Under the pieces are notes generated by a model. That model was not told where the DNA came from. It saw only the letters and a program-made list of their open reading frames with translations, and searched no databases. The position numbers and the translations under genes are program-made. A stretch of DNA of 48,181 bases from Planctomycetota bacterium (GTDB lineage Bacteria; Planctomycetota; UBA8108; UBA1146): assembly GCA_012960845.1 (NCBI GenBank), contig DUAN01000015.1, forward strand, positions 1-48,181, written 5' to 3'. Positions 8,283-17,202 of the stretch are shown here, one piece after another; the first letter of the stretch is position 1; each line of letters begins with the position of its first letter.

Positions 8283-10336
8283 GGGCAGGCGGGGTGGAGG
8301 TCGCAGGTGAAGGCGGCATCGGAACCGATGATCCCACACTCTGGAAACGGTGCCGAGGGCGCTTCACCACCGAGGAACAGGTACATCAGCAGGTAGAGCC
8401 CATCCGAGATGTCGAGAAAGCCATCGCTATTGGCGTCTGCCGCTTCCTGACAAAATGGGATCGAGACTTCTCCGAACACCCTGCCGATCAGCAGTATCGC
8501 ATCGGCGAGGCGAACGCCTTCCACGGCATCGGCATCTCCCCGGATGAACTGCGGCTCACAGGGATCGATTTGACCGTTCCCGTTGGTGTCATTGGCTGGA
8601 TCGGCGAGATCGCACAGGTCCGGTATCTGGTTTCCGTCGCAATCATCCGCAGCTCCGGAACTGATTTCGCATTCATCGGGGATCCCATCCGCATCACAAT
8701 CGGGCTCACAGGAGTCGATGGTTCCGTTGGAGTTGCAATCGGTCTCGCTGCCGCTGCTGATCTGACAGGCATCGATTACCCCATCGAAGTTGCAGTCGAT
8801 ACCCAGCGAACCCAGAATTTCGCAACTGTCTGGAATCAAGTTTTGATTGCAATCTTCCTGACATGGATCTGGAATCCCATCGGCATCACAATCGGTCACC
8901 AGTCCGGTCGCGACTGCGCAACTATCGGGGATTCCATCTCCATCACAATCGGCGACCCATCCTTCGGCGGTCGCACAACTGTCTGGAATCAAATCTCCAT
9001 CACAATCGACCGAGACTCCGGCAGCGATTCCGCATTCATCGACAATTCCATCGAGATCGCAGTCCACTGCCAACCCCTGGGCGATGGCGCAGGAATCCAG
9101 CACTCCATCTTGATCGCAATCGTCATCACCGTAGACGTCGAGGGCGACATTTCCTCCCACTGTGGCCATCACCGAATCGAACGGTGCACCCGCAATGACG
9201 ACTCCATGATCGACCGCCACCGACGACCCGAGGAAAGAACTCGAATTGCCGATTCGTACTCCCTCCAGTTGCCAGTCTCCTTGCCAGCGATAGGTAGAGA
9301 TGGAACCGGAAGGGAATGCTTCGCTTCCGGTATCGGTGGGAGCCCCGACCGAGAGCACCGAGCCGGACAGTGCCAGCACCGCGCCGAATGCACATCCGGA
9401 TGCTCCAGATGGCGGTACCAGGTGAGGCCCGATCACCCACAACTCGCCCACTCGATGGTAGTGGGCGACCGCTCCTGCAGCGGATCCTGCGAGATCGGAG
9501 TAGGGTGCACCGAGAAGCAGATGATCAGCCGAGATGGCCACTGCGGTTCCCAGACGATCGCCTGGATTGGCAACCCCGGTTCCGATCGAGAGCTCCTCGA
9601 TCCAACCATCTTGGCCACCGGAGAAGAGGTAGGCAGCTCCAGAATCGGGTCCGAGATGATCTCTTCCCGGAGCTCCAACCAGCAGAGTCAATGAATCGGA
9701 GAGGTCGAGAGAAGTGCCAAACTGATCGCCGGGAACTCGATCGATCGCCATCAATCGGTCCTGAAGAACCCAGCCGTTGTTGGGATCCTTCACCCACAGG
9801 GTGACGCAGCCGACCGGCTCAGAACCGAATTGAAAGTAGGGACTGCCAGCCGCCAGAATGTCGCCGGAGAGTGAAAGTGCAGAACCAAAGCCATCGCCTT
9901 GCTGCCCCTGAGGATCACTGAGTTGCTGGATCAGGTTCCAGCCAAATCGGTCTCTTTGCCACATCTGGATGGTTCCGGAACCGACTGCGCCGATCGCAAG
10001 CATCGAATCATCGGCCGCCAGTGCAGCACCGATCTGTGCTTCAGCGGATCCGATCAACAGTTGTTCGAGTTGATAACTGCTGTCACTTTTGCGGTAAATT
10101 CGAACGCTTCCGCTGAGGGTTCCCCCCGCATCATCCCCGATGGCGCCGATGAATAATCGACCTCCAGAGATGGCCACCGATCGGCCGAGGTAATCGCCAC
10201 CGCTGACCCCGAAGATTTCCACTTCCCCGGTGGAACACTGTGCTGGTAGTTCCTCGCAGGGCAAGATCAGACCGATCAGCGCGACCACTGCAGCGAGCAG
10301 AGTGCATGAGATCGGTGATCTGGGGGATGCTGGCAT
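8279..10336 (-). CDS. Secreted FG-GAP beta-propeller / calcium-repeat / dockerin-like protein
   Basis: 685 residues. A signal peptide (about 1-33, ending LPAQ) is followed by about six or seven FG-GAP-like blades with motifs such as FGSALSLSGDILAAGSP and LGTAVAISADHLLLGAP. Next come eleven repeats of about 18 residues built on D-C-D-x-D-G-I-P-D-x-C, like thrombospondin type 3 calcium loops. The last ~85 residues hold a paired dockerin-like module (GDADAVEGVRLADAILL and DANSDGFLDISDGLYLL). Such C-termini are common in exported planctomycete proteins; their binding partner is not known here. Calcium-stabilised surface adhesion or display is an inference. The ATG at 10336 has no clear Shine-Dalgarno sequence; a possible -35 lies about 90 bases upstream. 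Confidence 0.85.
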   Translation of the reverse strand: MPASPRSPISCTLLAAVVALIGLILPCEELPAQCSTGEVEIFGVSGGDYLGRSVAISGGRLFIGAIGDDAGGTLSGSVRIYRKSDSSYQLEQLLIGSAEAQIGAALAADDSMLAIGAVGSGTIQMWQRDRFGWNLIQQLSDPQGQQGDGFGSALSLSGDILAAGSPYFQFGSEPVGCVTLWVKDPNNGWVLQDRLMAIDRVPGDQFGTSLDLSDSLTLLVGAPGRDHLGPDSGAAYLFSGGQDGWIEELSIGTGVANPGDRLGTAVAISADHLLLGAPYSDLAGSAAGAVAHYHRVGELWVIGPHLVPPSGASGCAFGAVLALSGSVLSVGAPTDTGSEAFPSGSISTYRWQGDWQLEGVRIGNSSSFLGSSVAVDHGVVIAGAPFDSVMATVGGNVALDVYGDDDCDQDGVLDSCAIAQGLAVDCDLDGIVDECGIAAGVSVDCDGDLIPDSCATAEGWVADCDGDGIPDSCAVATGLVTDCDADGIPDPCQEDCNQNLIPDSCEILGSLGIDCNFDGVIDACQISSGSETDCNSNGTIDSCEPDCDADGIPDECEISSGAADDCDGNQIPDLCDLADPANDTNGNGQIDPCEPQFIRGDADAVEGVRLADAILLIGRVFGEVSIPFCQEAADANSDGFLDISDGLYLLMYLFLGGEAPSAPFPECGIIGSDAAFTCDLHPACP
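8550..9126 (-). repeat. Eleven calcium-loop repeats inside the FG-GAP gene
   Basis: About 54-base imperfect repeats, each coding for D-C-x-x-D-G-I-P-D-x-C plus a short hydrophobic linker. Asp and Cys are kept while linkers vary, as in thrombospondin type 3 modules. On the plus strand they read as recurring 'catcacaatcg' blocks. Confidence 0.85.
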
Positions 10337-10398
10337 CGGTGGGACTTTCGGGACATGAGATGGACGTCACCTCGAGGGAGGGTGACCGAACTGACTCT

Positions 10399-10427
10399 AA
10401 TCGTCCCGTTTAGCCGAATTGTGTCAA
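10399..10427 (-). promoter_or_regulatory. Possible promoter of the FG-GAP protein gene
   Basis: On the minus strand a perfect TTGACA (10427-10422) is present. The hexamer 17 nt further on (ACGATT) is a poor -10; GATTAG at 19 nt is only slightly better. The position, about 65-90 nt before the ATG, suits a promoter separate from that of the amidohydrolase operon upstream. Confidence 0.25.
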
Positions 10428-10493
10428 TCCGTGCCTTCTTCAACGGTTCTTGAGGGTCACGATTGGGAGGTCGTCACCTTCGGTCCGAATCCG

Positions 10494-11888
10494 TTAGAGA
10501 GGATCCCCCAGCCTCCGCGGCCAGTGGTCTTCTGGCGCTGGTGGATCATCTTCTCCAGCCGGTCGGATATGGTCGAGTAATCCCTCTTCCATCTTGTCGT
10601 ATTGAACCTTGCCATCGATGATGGCCCAGCGGACATGGGACATGTACGACAGCAGATCTCCATCCATGATGATGAAATCGGCATCTTTTCCCACCTCGAT
10701 CGATCCGATGCGATCGGCAACGCCAAGCATCCTGGCGGGCTCGATGGTGATCGACTCCACCGCGGCATCCTCGGGAAGCCCACCTCGAACCGCAAAGGCC
10801 GCTTCCAGTGGAAGGTGTGAGAGGTCTCGTCCCGCCAGTCCCCACAGAGCGATGCCGGTGCTCGCTGGCATGATGGAAAAGGGAACCCCACTCTCGTGAA
10901 GGAGTTTTGCGTTCTCGATGCTCGATCCTCCTGCGGCCCCTCGACTTTCATCTCGATCTCTCCGAGAGCGAGGTGTGAGGACCACGGAAGCACCGCAGCG
11001 CGCCAGTAGACCCGGATCGATCCATGCTTCCTCCGCCCCTTCGATGATCATCTTGAAGCCAAATCGGCGGGCCAACTGACAGATTTCTCGCAGATCAAAG
11101 ATGGTGGACACCCGGGAGATCGCAACTTTTTCTCCCAGCAAGAGGGAACGAGCAGTGGCATAGGTGCCGCGGATCCACTTGTCATCGGGAGCCTTCGCAT
11201 CCGGATTATCCTTCTTCTCCAGGGCGTGTTGCTCGACCTTTCGGAGATGCTCCTGGACCTTCTCGAATGCTTCTCTCAACTCTTTCTTCTTGCCCGGATT
11301 GCCGCTGCGGTAACTGAGGGAGATGAAGGACTTACGTCGCAGAGTCAGGTCGGTGACCTGTCCACGAATCAACTTGGAGACTCGACTACCATTCCAGGTC
11401 GAGGTGATACCCGCAGCGAGTCCCGTCACCGTCCCCAGTGCAAAAGGGTCCTGCGACTTCTCCGCCTCTCCCGATCCGACCAGTCCACTGGACCGAAACG
11501 CCACCAGTCCGGGATAGAGATGATGACCGCTGGCATCGATCTTTTCCGCTTCATCGGGGACCGCGATATCGACCCCGATCGAGACGATCTTGCCATCTTT
11601 CGACAGTACGGTACCGCCACGAATCACCGATCCGGTGATGGTGTGTATCGTGGCTCCTTCAATCGCCAGGTACTCCCCCTCCGGCGCTTCGAGTTCTTCC
11701 TCCTCCTGCGGTTCAGGAGTAGGTGGAGGCGGTGGCGGTCGGCGACCTCGTCGGCGGCGGCGAGGAGGATCTTGTGCCTCGGCCACGCCAGCGATCTGTA
11801 CCGATGTTCCTCCGGTGAAAGGGATGTCGGTCACCAGCAGGACGACCGCCAGCAGTACCAGGGAAGATTTGAAGTCTCTGATCATCAT
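10494..11888 (-). CDS. Secreted amidohydrolase-like protein without metal ligands (operon gene 8)
   Basis: 464 residues, last gene of the operon. A signal peptide is followed by a proline-rich linker with a run of prolines and arginines (about 42-62), then the amidohydrolase composite fold: N-terminal beta part (GATIHTITG), barrel, and the closing beta strand VGKDADFIIMDGD. Where active enzymes have H-x-H after PGLID, this protein has PGLVAFRSS (R132, S134). The strand-5 region reads VAISRVST and strand 6 MIIEGAEEAW, so those histidines are missing too, and no strand-8 Asp is visible (IMPASTG). The start is ATG at 11888, overlapping the previous stop by ATGA, after GAGAGGAC; an ATG 18 bases upstream is less well placed. 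It is probably a pseudoenzyme with a binding or structural role. Confidence 0.82.
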   Translation of the reverse strand: MMIRDFKSSLVLLAVVLLVTDIPFTGGTSVQIAGVAEAQDPPRRRRRGRRPPPPPPTPEPQEEEELEAPEGEYLAIEGATIHTITGSVIRGGTVLSKDGKIVSIGVDIAVPDEAEKIDASGHHLYPGLVAFRSSGLVGSGEAEKSQDPFALGTVTGLAAGITSTWNGSRVSKLIRGQVTDLTLRRKSFISLSYRSGNPGKKKELREAFEKVQEHLRKVEQHALEKKDNPDAKAPDDKWIRGTYATARSLLLGEKVAISRVSTIFDLREICQLARRFGFKMIIEGAEEAWIDPGLLARCGASVVLTPRSRRDRDESRGAAGGSSIENAKLLHESGVPFSIMPASTGIALWGLAGRDLSHLPLEAAFAVRGGLPEDAAVESITIEPARMLGVADRIGSIEVGKDADFIIMDGDLLSYMSHVRWAIIDGKVQYDKMEEGLLDHIRPAGEDDPPAPEDHWPRRLGDPL

Positions 11889-13231
11889 CGGTCCTCTCGA
11901 TCCCACACCACTTTGCCTGCGATGATGGTCTTCATCACCCGCGCACCTGGCTCCAGGGGGTCGCTGTCAAACAGAACGAAGTGAGGCTCTTTCCCCTGCT
12001 CTACCGTTCCCATCCGATCATCGAGTCCCAGTAATCGCGCCGGTTCCAGAGTCACCGAAGCGAGGGCATCCTCGCGCGAAAGCCCGTACCGAACCAGTTC
12101 AGCGAGTTTCGCCGGCACCCCTCTCATTCCCGTGGGATTATCCGTTGCCGGCAGGGTGACCACGGTGCAACCGCTTCTGGCCAGCGCCACTGGAATGTGG
12201 ATTCTCGTATATGTGTCGGGAAACGCACTGAGAGCGGGGGGAACCAGCACCGTGGCCTTGCGCTCGGTGAGGAGTTCTAAAACCTCGTGGAATGCGCCAG
12301 TGCGTGACCCCGGCAGGATGAAGATCGACAGTGGATCACGATCCTTCAGTTCCTTGACACTCGACATGGCCGAGTCGAGATGGAGAATCAAACCAGGATT
12401 CTGGGCGAAAAATACGATCGGCAGAGCATCGTCCTTCTCCTCGAGAATCTTGACCAGTTCGATGACCGCAGGATTCATCTCTGGTGGCTGGAACTCCTTG
12501 GGCTTGTCGTCCCCCGGTTTTCCATCCTCGGGCTTGCCGCTCTTTTCCTCACCCGAAGCACTATCTCCGGTGTTCTTCTTGGCTTCTTCCTCCGCCTTCT
12601 TCTTGGCCTCTTCCTGCTCCTTGTCCCACTTCTCTCGTGCTTTCTTGATCTTTTCAATCTCGCCGCGAGCGGTCCCAAAACCCTTCTCGATCGAAGAGTA
12701 GATCCCGGTCGGAGATCTCCCGTTGAAGGGGAGATAGGCGGACGCCTTGAGGATTCGATCGGAACTCTCAGGTGTCGTCTTCACCACCACCGCATGGCCC
12801 GGGAAACCCGATCCATCCGGAACCAGTGAAGCCGCAACGAAGCCCGCCTCGAGAAAGTCCTCCCATGGCATCAATTCTTCATCCAGTTGCCTGAGCGGCG
12901 ACTCGTTGCAGTGGGTACCGTTTCTCGACAGCTTTTGAAGTCCATAACTCGATCGCGCCAGGATCATCCCTGCCATCAAGGTTTGACCTGGAGCCTCGAT
13001 CAGGAGGGCATTCTTCGGATACTCCAGCTGGTTTCCGACCAGGGTGATCTTGCCTTCATCGATCACCACCTCACCCGGCTCCAGCACCTCGCCGGTTCCA
13101 GTGATCACTCTTCCAGCACGGATCACCGTGACTCGTTGAGGATCGTCGGGAGCCCCGATCAGTGTGAGTGGCTGCACCAGTAGCATCAGCAGCAAGAATC
13201 GAGTCACGGATCGAAAGTAACTGCGCTTCAT
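11885..13231 (-). CDS. Secreted amidohydrolase-like protein without metal ligands (operon gene 7)
   Basis: 448 residues with an N-terminal signal (LLLMLLVQPLTLIGA). The composite-domain signatures are clear (RAGRVITGTGEVLEPGEVVI at the start; LEPARLLGLDDRMGTVEQG near the end). The H-x-H site is replaced by AGMILARSS (R93, S95), the same R-x-S substitution as in gene 8, which suggests shared ancestry after loss of activity. The strand-5 segment LPIVFFAQNPGL has no His. A charged helical arm rich in Lys and Glu (about 190-240) occupies the position of the conserved helical insertion of this family. Its TGA overlaps the next ATG (ATGA), and its own ATG overlaps the previous TGA by one base. Confidence 0.83.
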   Translation of the reverse strand: MKRSYFRSVTRFLLLMLLVQPLTLIGAPDDPQRVTVIRAGRVITGTGEVLEPGEVVIDEGKITLVGNQLEYPKNALLIEAPGQTLMAGMILARSSYGLQKLSRNGTHCNESPLRQLDEELMPWEDFLEAGFVAASLVPDGSGFPGHAVVVKTTPESSDRILKASAYLPFNGRSPTGIYSSIEKGFGTARGEIEKIKKAREKWDKEQEEAKKKAEEEAKKNTGDSASGEEKSGKPEDGKPGDDKPKEFQPPEMNPAVIELVKILEEKDDALPIVFFAQNPGLILHLDSAMSSVKELKDRDPLSIFILPGSRTGAFHEVLELLTERKATVLVPPALSAFPDTYTRIHIPVALARSGCTVVTLPATDNPTGMRGVPAKLAELVRYGLSREDALASVTLEPARLLGLDDRMGTVEQGKEPHFVLFDSDPLEPGARVMKTIIAGKVVWDREDR

Positions 13232-14469
13232 CAGAAGACCCTCTTCCCGTTGGCATCGTAGGTGACGTGGCCATCGATGATCGTCATCTCACAAGATGAG
13301 CGCGGGTCGATGGGGTCTCCAGTCCAGAGACAGAAATCGGCATCGAGCCCCACCGTGATGCTGCCGAGGCGATGATCCATCATCAGTGCTTCTGCCGGGA
13401 TTCGAGTGACCCCCTTGAGCGCCTCGTAGGGAGTCCAGCCGTAGTAACAAGCCATCGACGCCTGATAGAACAGTTCCTCCTGCGGAACCACGGGAGAGTC
13501 GGTATTGATTCCGAGCTGGCGAACGCCTCCCTGCCACCACCTCGCAGCATTGCCCATGATGCGGCGCTGGGTCCGGTCGAAATGAAGTTGCCGCGGCCCA
13601 TTGATGGTGTAGATACTCTGATCTTCATTGACCAGCCGCGCCACCTTCCAGGCATCAAAGGTCGAGTGGTCGAGCACCGTGCGAATTCCGAACTCACCTG
13701 CGACCATCTTGACGGTGGTCATCAGCACCTGATAGATCTGGGTATGAACCGAGGCCACAGTCTCACGACGAAATAGCGCCCGGAATTCTTCCCAGTGAAG
13801 ATCCTTGGGAGGTTCCTCCGCCAGTTCGCCCTGCTCCCATGCAGTCATCGCCTTGTGGTATTCCATCGCCTTGCGAAGGGTCTGACGCGTATTGAAGTTC
13901 ATGAAGGATCGTCCCACCCCGTAGAAGTATCGCTCGGGATTTCCCGCCTGTGCGATCTTCAACGAGCCGGGGGCCTTCAAGACCGCCTCTTCGACGCTAC
14001 CGGTTCCGGCAGTCTTGAGGATGGTGCCGAATCCTGACATGTTGTTTCCACTGCCTGGAATCGTCAGCACCGTGGTCACCCCGCCGGCACGAGCTCGTTC
14101 CATCTCCACCCCATCGGGAACGATCGCTTCGAGCGTTCGAAGCCCTGGATTGGTCAAGTAGATGTAATCATGGAGGTCGGGACTGGAACCACCGGTGTGG
14201 TTATGACATTCGACCATCCCCGGAACCAGCCACAACTGGGGTTTTTCGATGACGGTAGCTCCTGGCGGAACTTCAACATCTCGCGAGCGCCCCACCGCTG
14301 TGATCTTGCCATCGGTGACGATCACTATTGCGTTGTTGATCACCCGGTCATCGCCATCCATGGTGACGACCTTGCCCACTCGATAAGCGTGAACCTCCGC
14401 CGCTGCGAACAAATCGCTGGCCGAGGTGACGATGAATAGTGCCAGTAATATCCAGGTGCAGGTCCTCAT
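13231..14469 (-). CDS. Secreted amidohydrolase with intact metal site (operon gene 6)
   Basis: 412 residues and the only member of the operon with a full set of catalytic residues. Signal peptide about 1-23 (ending LFAAA). H89 and H91 lie in PGMVECHNHTGG; a Lys in GSLKIAQAGNPERY is a candidate carboxylated ligand; a His sits on strand 5 (ASVHTQIYQ), one on strand 6 (VLDHSTFDAW), and the catalytic Asp in GINTDSP. The layout matches secreted imidazolonepropionase-like amidohydrolases (COG1228 type). These hydrolyse C-N bonds in cyclic amides, ureas or dipeptide-like substrates; the actual substrate cannot be read from the sequence. ATG 14469 overlaps the previous stop by 4 nt after GGAGGTCCCGAG. 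As the single apparent enzyme among eight coupled genes, it is the natural functional centre. Confidence 0.88.
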   Translation of the reverse strand: MRTCTWILLALFIVTSASDLFAAAEVHAYRVGKVVTMDGDDRVINNAIVIVTDGKITAVGRSRDVEVPPGATVIEKPQLWLVPGMVECHNHTGGSSPDLHDYIYLTNPGLRTLEAIVPDGVEMERARAGGVTTVLTIPGSGNNMSGFGTILKTAGTGSVEEAVLKAPGSLKIAQAGNPERYFYGVGRSFMNFNTRQTLRKAMEYHKAMTAWEQGELAEEPPKDLHWEEFRALFRRETVASVHTQIYQVLMTTVKMVAGEFGIRTVLDHSTFDAWKVARLVNEDQSIYTINGPRQLHFDRTQRRIMGNAARWWQGGVRQLGINTDSPVVPQEELFYQASMACYYGWTPYEALKGVTRIPAEALMMDHRLGSITVGLDADFCLWTGDPIDPRSSCEMTIIDGHVTYDANGKRVF

Positions 14470-17201
14470 CTCGGGACCTCCTCTCCATCGATGAAGACCC
14501 TCTGAAGGCGACTTCCCGCCTCCAGTGGATGTCCATGCCAGATCAACAGGTCTGCATCGAGACCGCTCTCGATCGCTCCCACCCGATCGGCGGCTCCCAG
14601 TGCCTGGGCTGCTCCGCCAGTCAGTGCATGCAATGCAGCATCGGCACTCATTCCACGCTCGACCGCTTGCATCGCCTGCTGTTGCAGGGAACGAGCGCCA
14701 TCGGAAGCTTGGCTCTGAAACGCCACGTTGATGCCGGAGCGACTCAGGAAATTGCCCGGGGCAAAAGACTGCCGCTGGATGGTGAAACTCGATTCTGCTG
14801 GCAAGATGACCGATACAGATTTCTCCGCCAGTAGGTCACGGTATAGCCGCATCTCCTGACCCAGCCGGAGGGTCAATGGAATCTTCTTCTCGGAAAAGAA
14901 ATCGATCACCTTGGCGGCCACTTCCAGTCCCGTGGGAGTCACCACCACCGGAATCTGTCCCTCGAGGACCTTTCGAACCGGTTCCAGCGCAAGATTGATG
15001 CGTGGAGCGTTGGGTCGTCCATCTTCATCGCGTTTCTTGCGCCGTTCCACCTTGAACGATTTCGCTTCCTTGCTGGTACGAGTACCCACCACATCTACGC
15101 TGAATTGCAGCAGCGAGATGGTCCCCACCAACGAATCTTCACCTTCCAGTTCGGCGTTGATTTTCGGCACTCCAGGTAGAACGTCACCTTCGATCTCGAT
15201 GGTCGCCTCGATGGTGGTTCCATCGAGTGTGCCGACCACTCTCACCGGGAACGGAGGGATCGGATCGACGACCCGGCCCTCGAACTCCAAACCATCGAGT
15301 TTGATCGAGATCTTGGCCGTCTCTGCTTCCGGGATCGGTCCACCAGAGATGGTCAATTCCCAGATTCCGGTGAGGGGATCCGGCCCCTCCTCCTCGACCA
15401 CTTCCTCCTCGTCCTCGTCCTCCTTCTGTTCGATCTTTTCTCCCGCGGCCTTCTTCTTCTCCCACTCGGCGAGACTCTTCTCGTACTTCTTCCACGACTC
15501 GAGATATTTCTTGCCCTGGTCCATCAGTCTCGAGATGCCGCCGAGCGCTTCATCGGGATGACCACTGGCCTCCAGTAACAGTACAGAGACCGGTTGTGAT
15601 ACTCGCTGCGATCGGGTTCTGCCGGAGGTCTTGACCACCACCGCAGTGGCTGCACCGCGCTGCAATCTCATCGGGGTCAGCAACTGGGATGTCACACCCG
15701 ATCGCGCCACACGATGCTCCGGCTCATCGGATGCACCGATCAGTCGGTAGAGGCGATCTCCAGTGCCGGAGGAACCCGAATCCCCTCGTAACCCGAGGTG
15801 TCCGTAGCTATCGATGAAACCGGGCACGAGAAAACTCCCCGACCCCGCGTCGATCACTCTCGAGTGAGGTGGATGCGGCACTCTTCTGCCCACCGCGGCG
15901 ATCTTGCCCTGCTCGATCAGAACCTCACCGCCGTCGATACGATTCTCCGGAGAGAGCCAGATCGTCTCCGCACGGATCACCGTGGTCGGTTCAGTCTGCG
16001 GTTGCCAGGCCACCGCCCCGTCGGCAATCACCTCGAGAGGATGGGCCGTGACTTTCCACGGTCCTTCATTCCAGATCACCAGGTCTGCATCCGCACCCGC
16101 TTCGAGGCTCCCGACCCGATCCTCGACTCCGAGGATTCGAGCCGGATGCTGAGTGACCAGGGCGATCGCATCATCGGGTCTTTCCATGTGAGGAGCCGCC
16201 TGCACCAGCGCCCAGCGCAACTGCCTCAGGTCATCCTTCGGCGGTGCCAGTGCCAGCAGAGTATCGGTGCCCAACTGTGGCCAGTCGGTCAAGCCCTCCA
16301 CCGGTTCACGATCGGTGAACCCGACATCCCCGCCGACCGGTTGGATGCGCAGCACCAGTGGAATCCCTGCGGCGGCCACTGCCGCGGCGACCTGTCCGAT
16401 CTCGGTACCGCCCACGATGTATCCGTCACGATCTTTCCCACGAAGGAAGGAGATCGCTGCGAGGATCTCGGATGCCTTGCTGGCGGCGACCCGCACCGGC
16501 AATCCAGAACTCCACGCTTCCGCTAGCCCTCCATGGATGGCCGGGTCTTGGTTCGACCTCTCCAGCGCTTCACTGAGCGCCAGCAGTCGACCGATGCGAC
16601 TCCTCGGTCGCTGGGGAGTCGGGGCGGTGATGGCCACATCGCTGGATGCAGGGAAGGGAATCTTGAGCAAGGGCCTCGCTCCATCGACGGCATCGGTCAA
16701 GGAGAGGGAGAGATCGGCACTGACCCGGAGGATTCGCTGATCCGCAGCGCCGACCAGTTTCACCACGGCACCCTGGCCACTGAGCAATCGATGCTCTCCA
16801 GGACTCAGATGGGCGGTGGTCACTCCGGTCTCGAGTAACCGACGATGGTCGCCATAACGGTCGTACCCATCGGCCGCCCTGAAATCGGCATGAATCGATT
16901 CCGGCGAGGGGTGTGGGGCCACGAGATTGCTCGAAGCCGCGACCCAGCCCGGCGTCACATAGGCGTCGGGCCAGTGGATCAGCGGCAAGTCGCTGGTCGC
17001 CAGTGACGGCGCCAGATCCTCCCACCGACCGGCCTCGACCACCTTTCCATCTCGCACCACGATGGCTCCATCTTCGATGACCCGAACCCCGGTATGTATC
17101 GTAGCCGCCCGCAAGATGAAGCCGTCTGCCGCCTCGAGTGAGACGGTCGGTAGCCACAACAGCAGGCAGAGGATTGCCGGCCAGATCGGAGAAATGCGCA
17201 T
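14466..17201 (-). CDS. Secreted double amidohydrolase-like protein, both sites degenerate (operon gene 5)
   Basis: 911 residues: signal peptide (PAILCLLLWLPTVSLEA), a first amidohydrolase module to about residue 420, and a second one to the end. Module 1 has PGWVAASSN in place of the H-x-H motif (S90, N92). Module 2 has PGFIDSYGH (about 460), so the second His survives and the first is Tyr; its strand-5 segment IPVVVTPTG lacks His. Module 2 also contains a charged helical arm (WKKYEKSLAEWEKKK) followed by an inserted all-beta domain of roughly 100 residues starting GPDPLTGIWELTISGG. The reading frame extends upstream to 17468, but ATG 17201 is preferred: it lies 1 nt past the previous stop, after GGGAGGAG, and begins the signal peptide. 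Confidence 0.83.
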   Translation of the reverse strand: MRISPIWPAILCLLLWLPTVSLEAADGFILRAATIHTGVRVIEDGAIVVRDGKVVEAGRWEDLAPSLATSDLPLIHWPDAYVTPGWVAASSNLVAPHPSPESIHADFRAADGYDRYGDHRRLLETGVTTAHLSPGEHRLLSGQGAVVKLVGAADQRILRVSADLSLSLTDAVDGARPLLKIPFPASSDVAITAPTPQRPRSRIGRLLALSEALERSNQDPAIHGGLAEAWSSGLPVRVAASKASEILAAISFLRGKDRDGYIVGGTEIGQVAAAVAAAGIPLVLRIQPVGGDVGFTDREPVEGLTDWPQLGTDTLLALAPPKDDLRQLRWALVQAAPHMERPDDAIALVTQHPARILGVEDRVGSLEAGADADLVIWNEGPWKVTAHPLEVIADGAVAWQPQTEPTTVIRAETIWLSPENRIDGGEVLIEQGKIAAVGRRVPHPPHSRVIDAGSGSFLVPGFIDSYGHLGLRGDSGSSGTGDRLYRLIGASDEPEHRVARSGVTSQLLTPMRLQRGAATAVVVKTSGRTRSQRVSQPVSVLLLEASGHPDEALGGISRLMDQGKKYLESWKKYEKSLAEWEKKKAAGEKIEQKEDEDEEEVVEEEGPDPLTGIWELTISGGPIPEAETAKISIKLDGLEFEGRVVDPIPPFPVRVVGTLDGTTIEATIEIEGDVLPGVPKINAELEGEDSLVGTISLLQFSVDVVGTRTSKEAKSFKVERRKKRDEDGRPNAPRINLALEPVRKVLEGQIPVVVTPTGLEVAAKVIDFFSEKKIPLTLRLGQEMRLYRDLLAEKSVSVILPAESSFTIQRQSFAPGNFLSRSGINVAFQSQASDGARSLQQQAMQAVERGMSADAALHALTGGAAQALGAADRVGAIESGLDADLLIWHGHPLEAGSRLQRVFIDGEEVPR

Positions 17202-17202
17202 C

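Noticed and set aside
8550-9126. Regular repeats that might be taken for a CRISPR array
   Set aside because: Repeats are imperfect, of coding period (about 54 bases), and encode conserved Asp/Cys loops with no unique spacers.
8294-9694. Long plus-strand reading frame opposite the FG-GAP protein
   Set aside because: It is the antisense of the calcium-loop repeats; its Ile/Gly/Thr periodicity mirrors the repeats and there is no ribosome site or domain.
10365-10387. Inverted repeat GTCACC...GGTGAC as a terminator of the amidohydrolase operon
   Set aside because: Stem of only 6 bp with no T run, on either strand.
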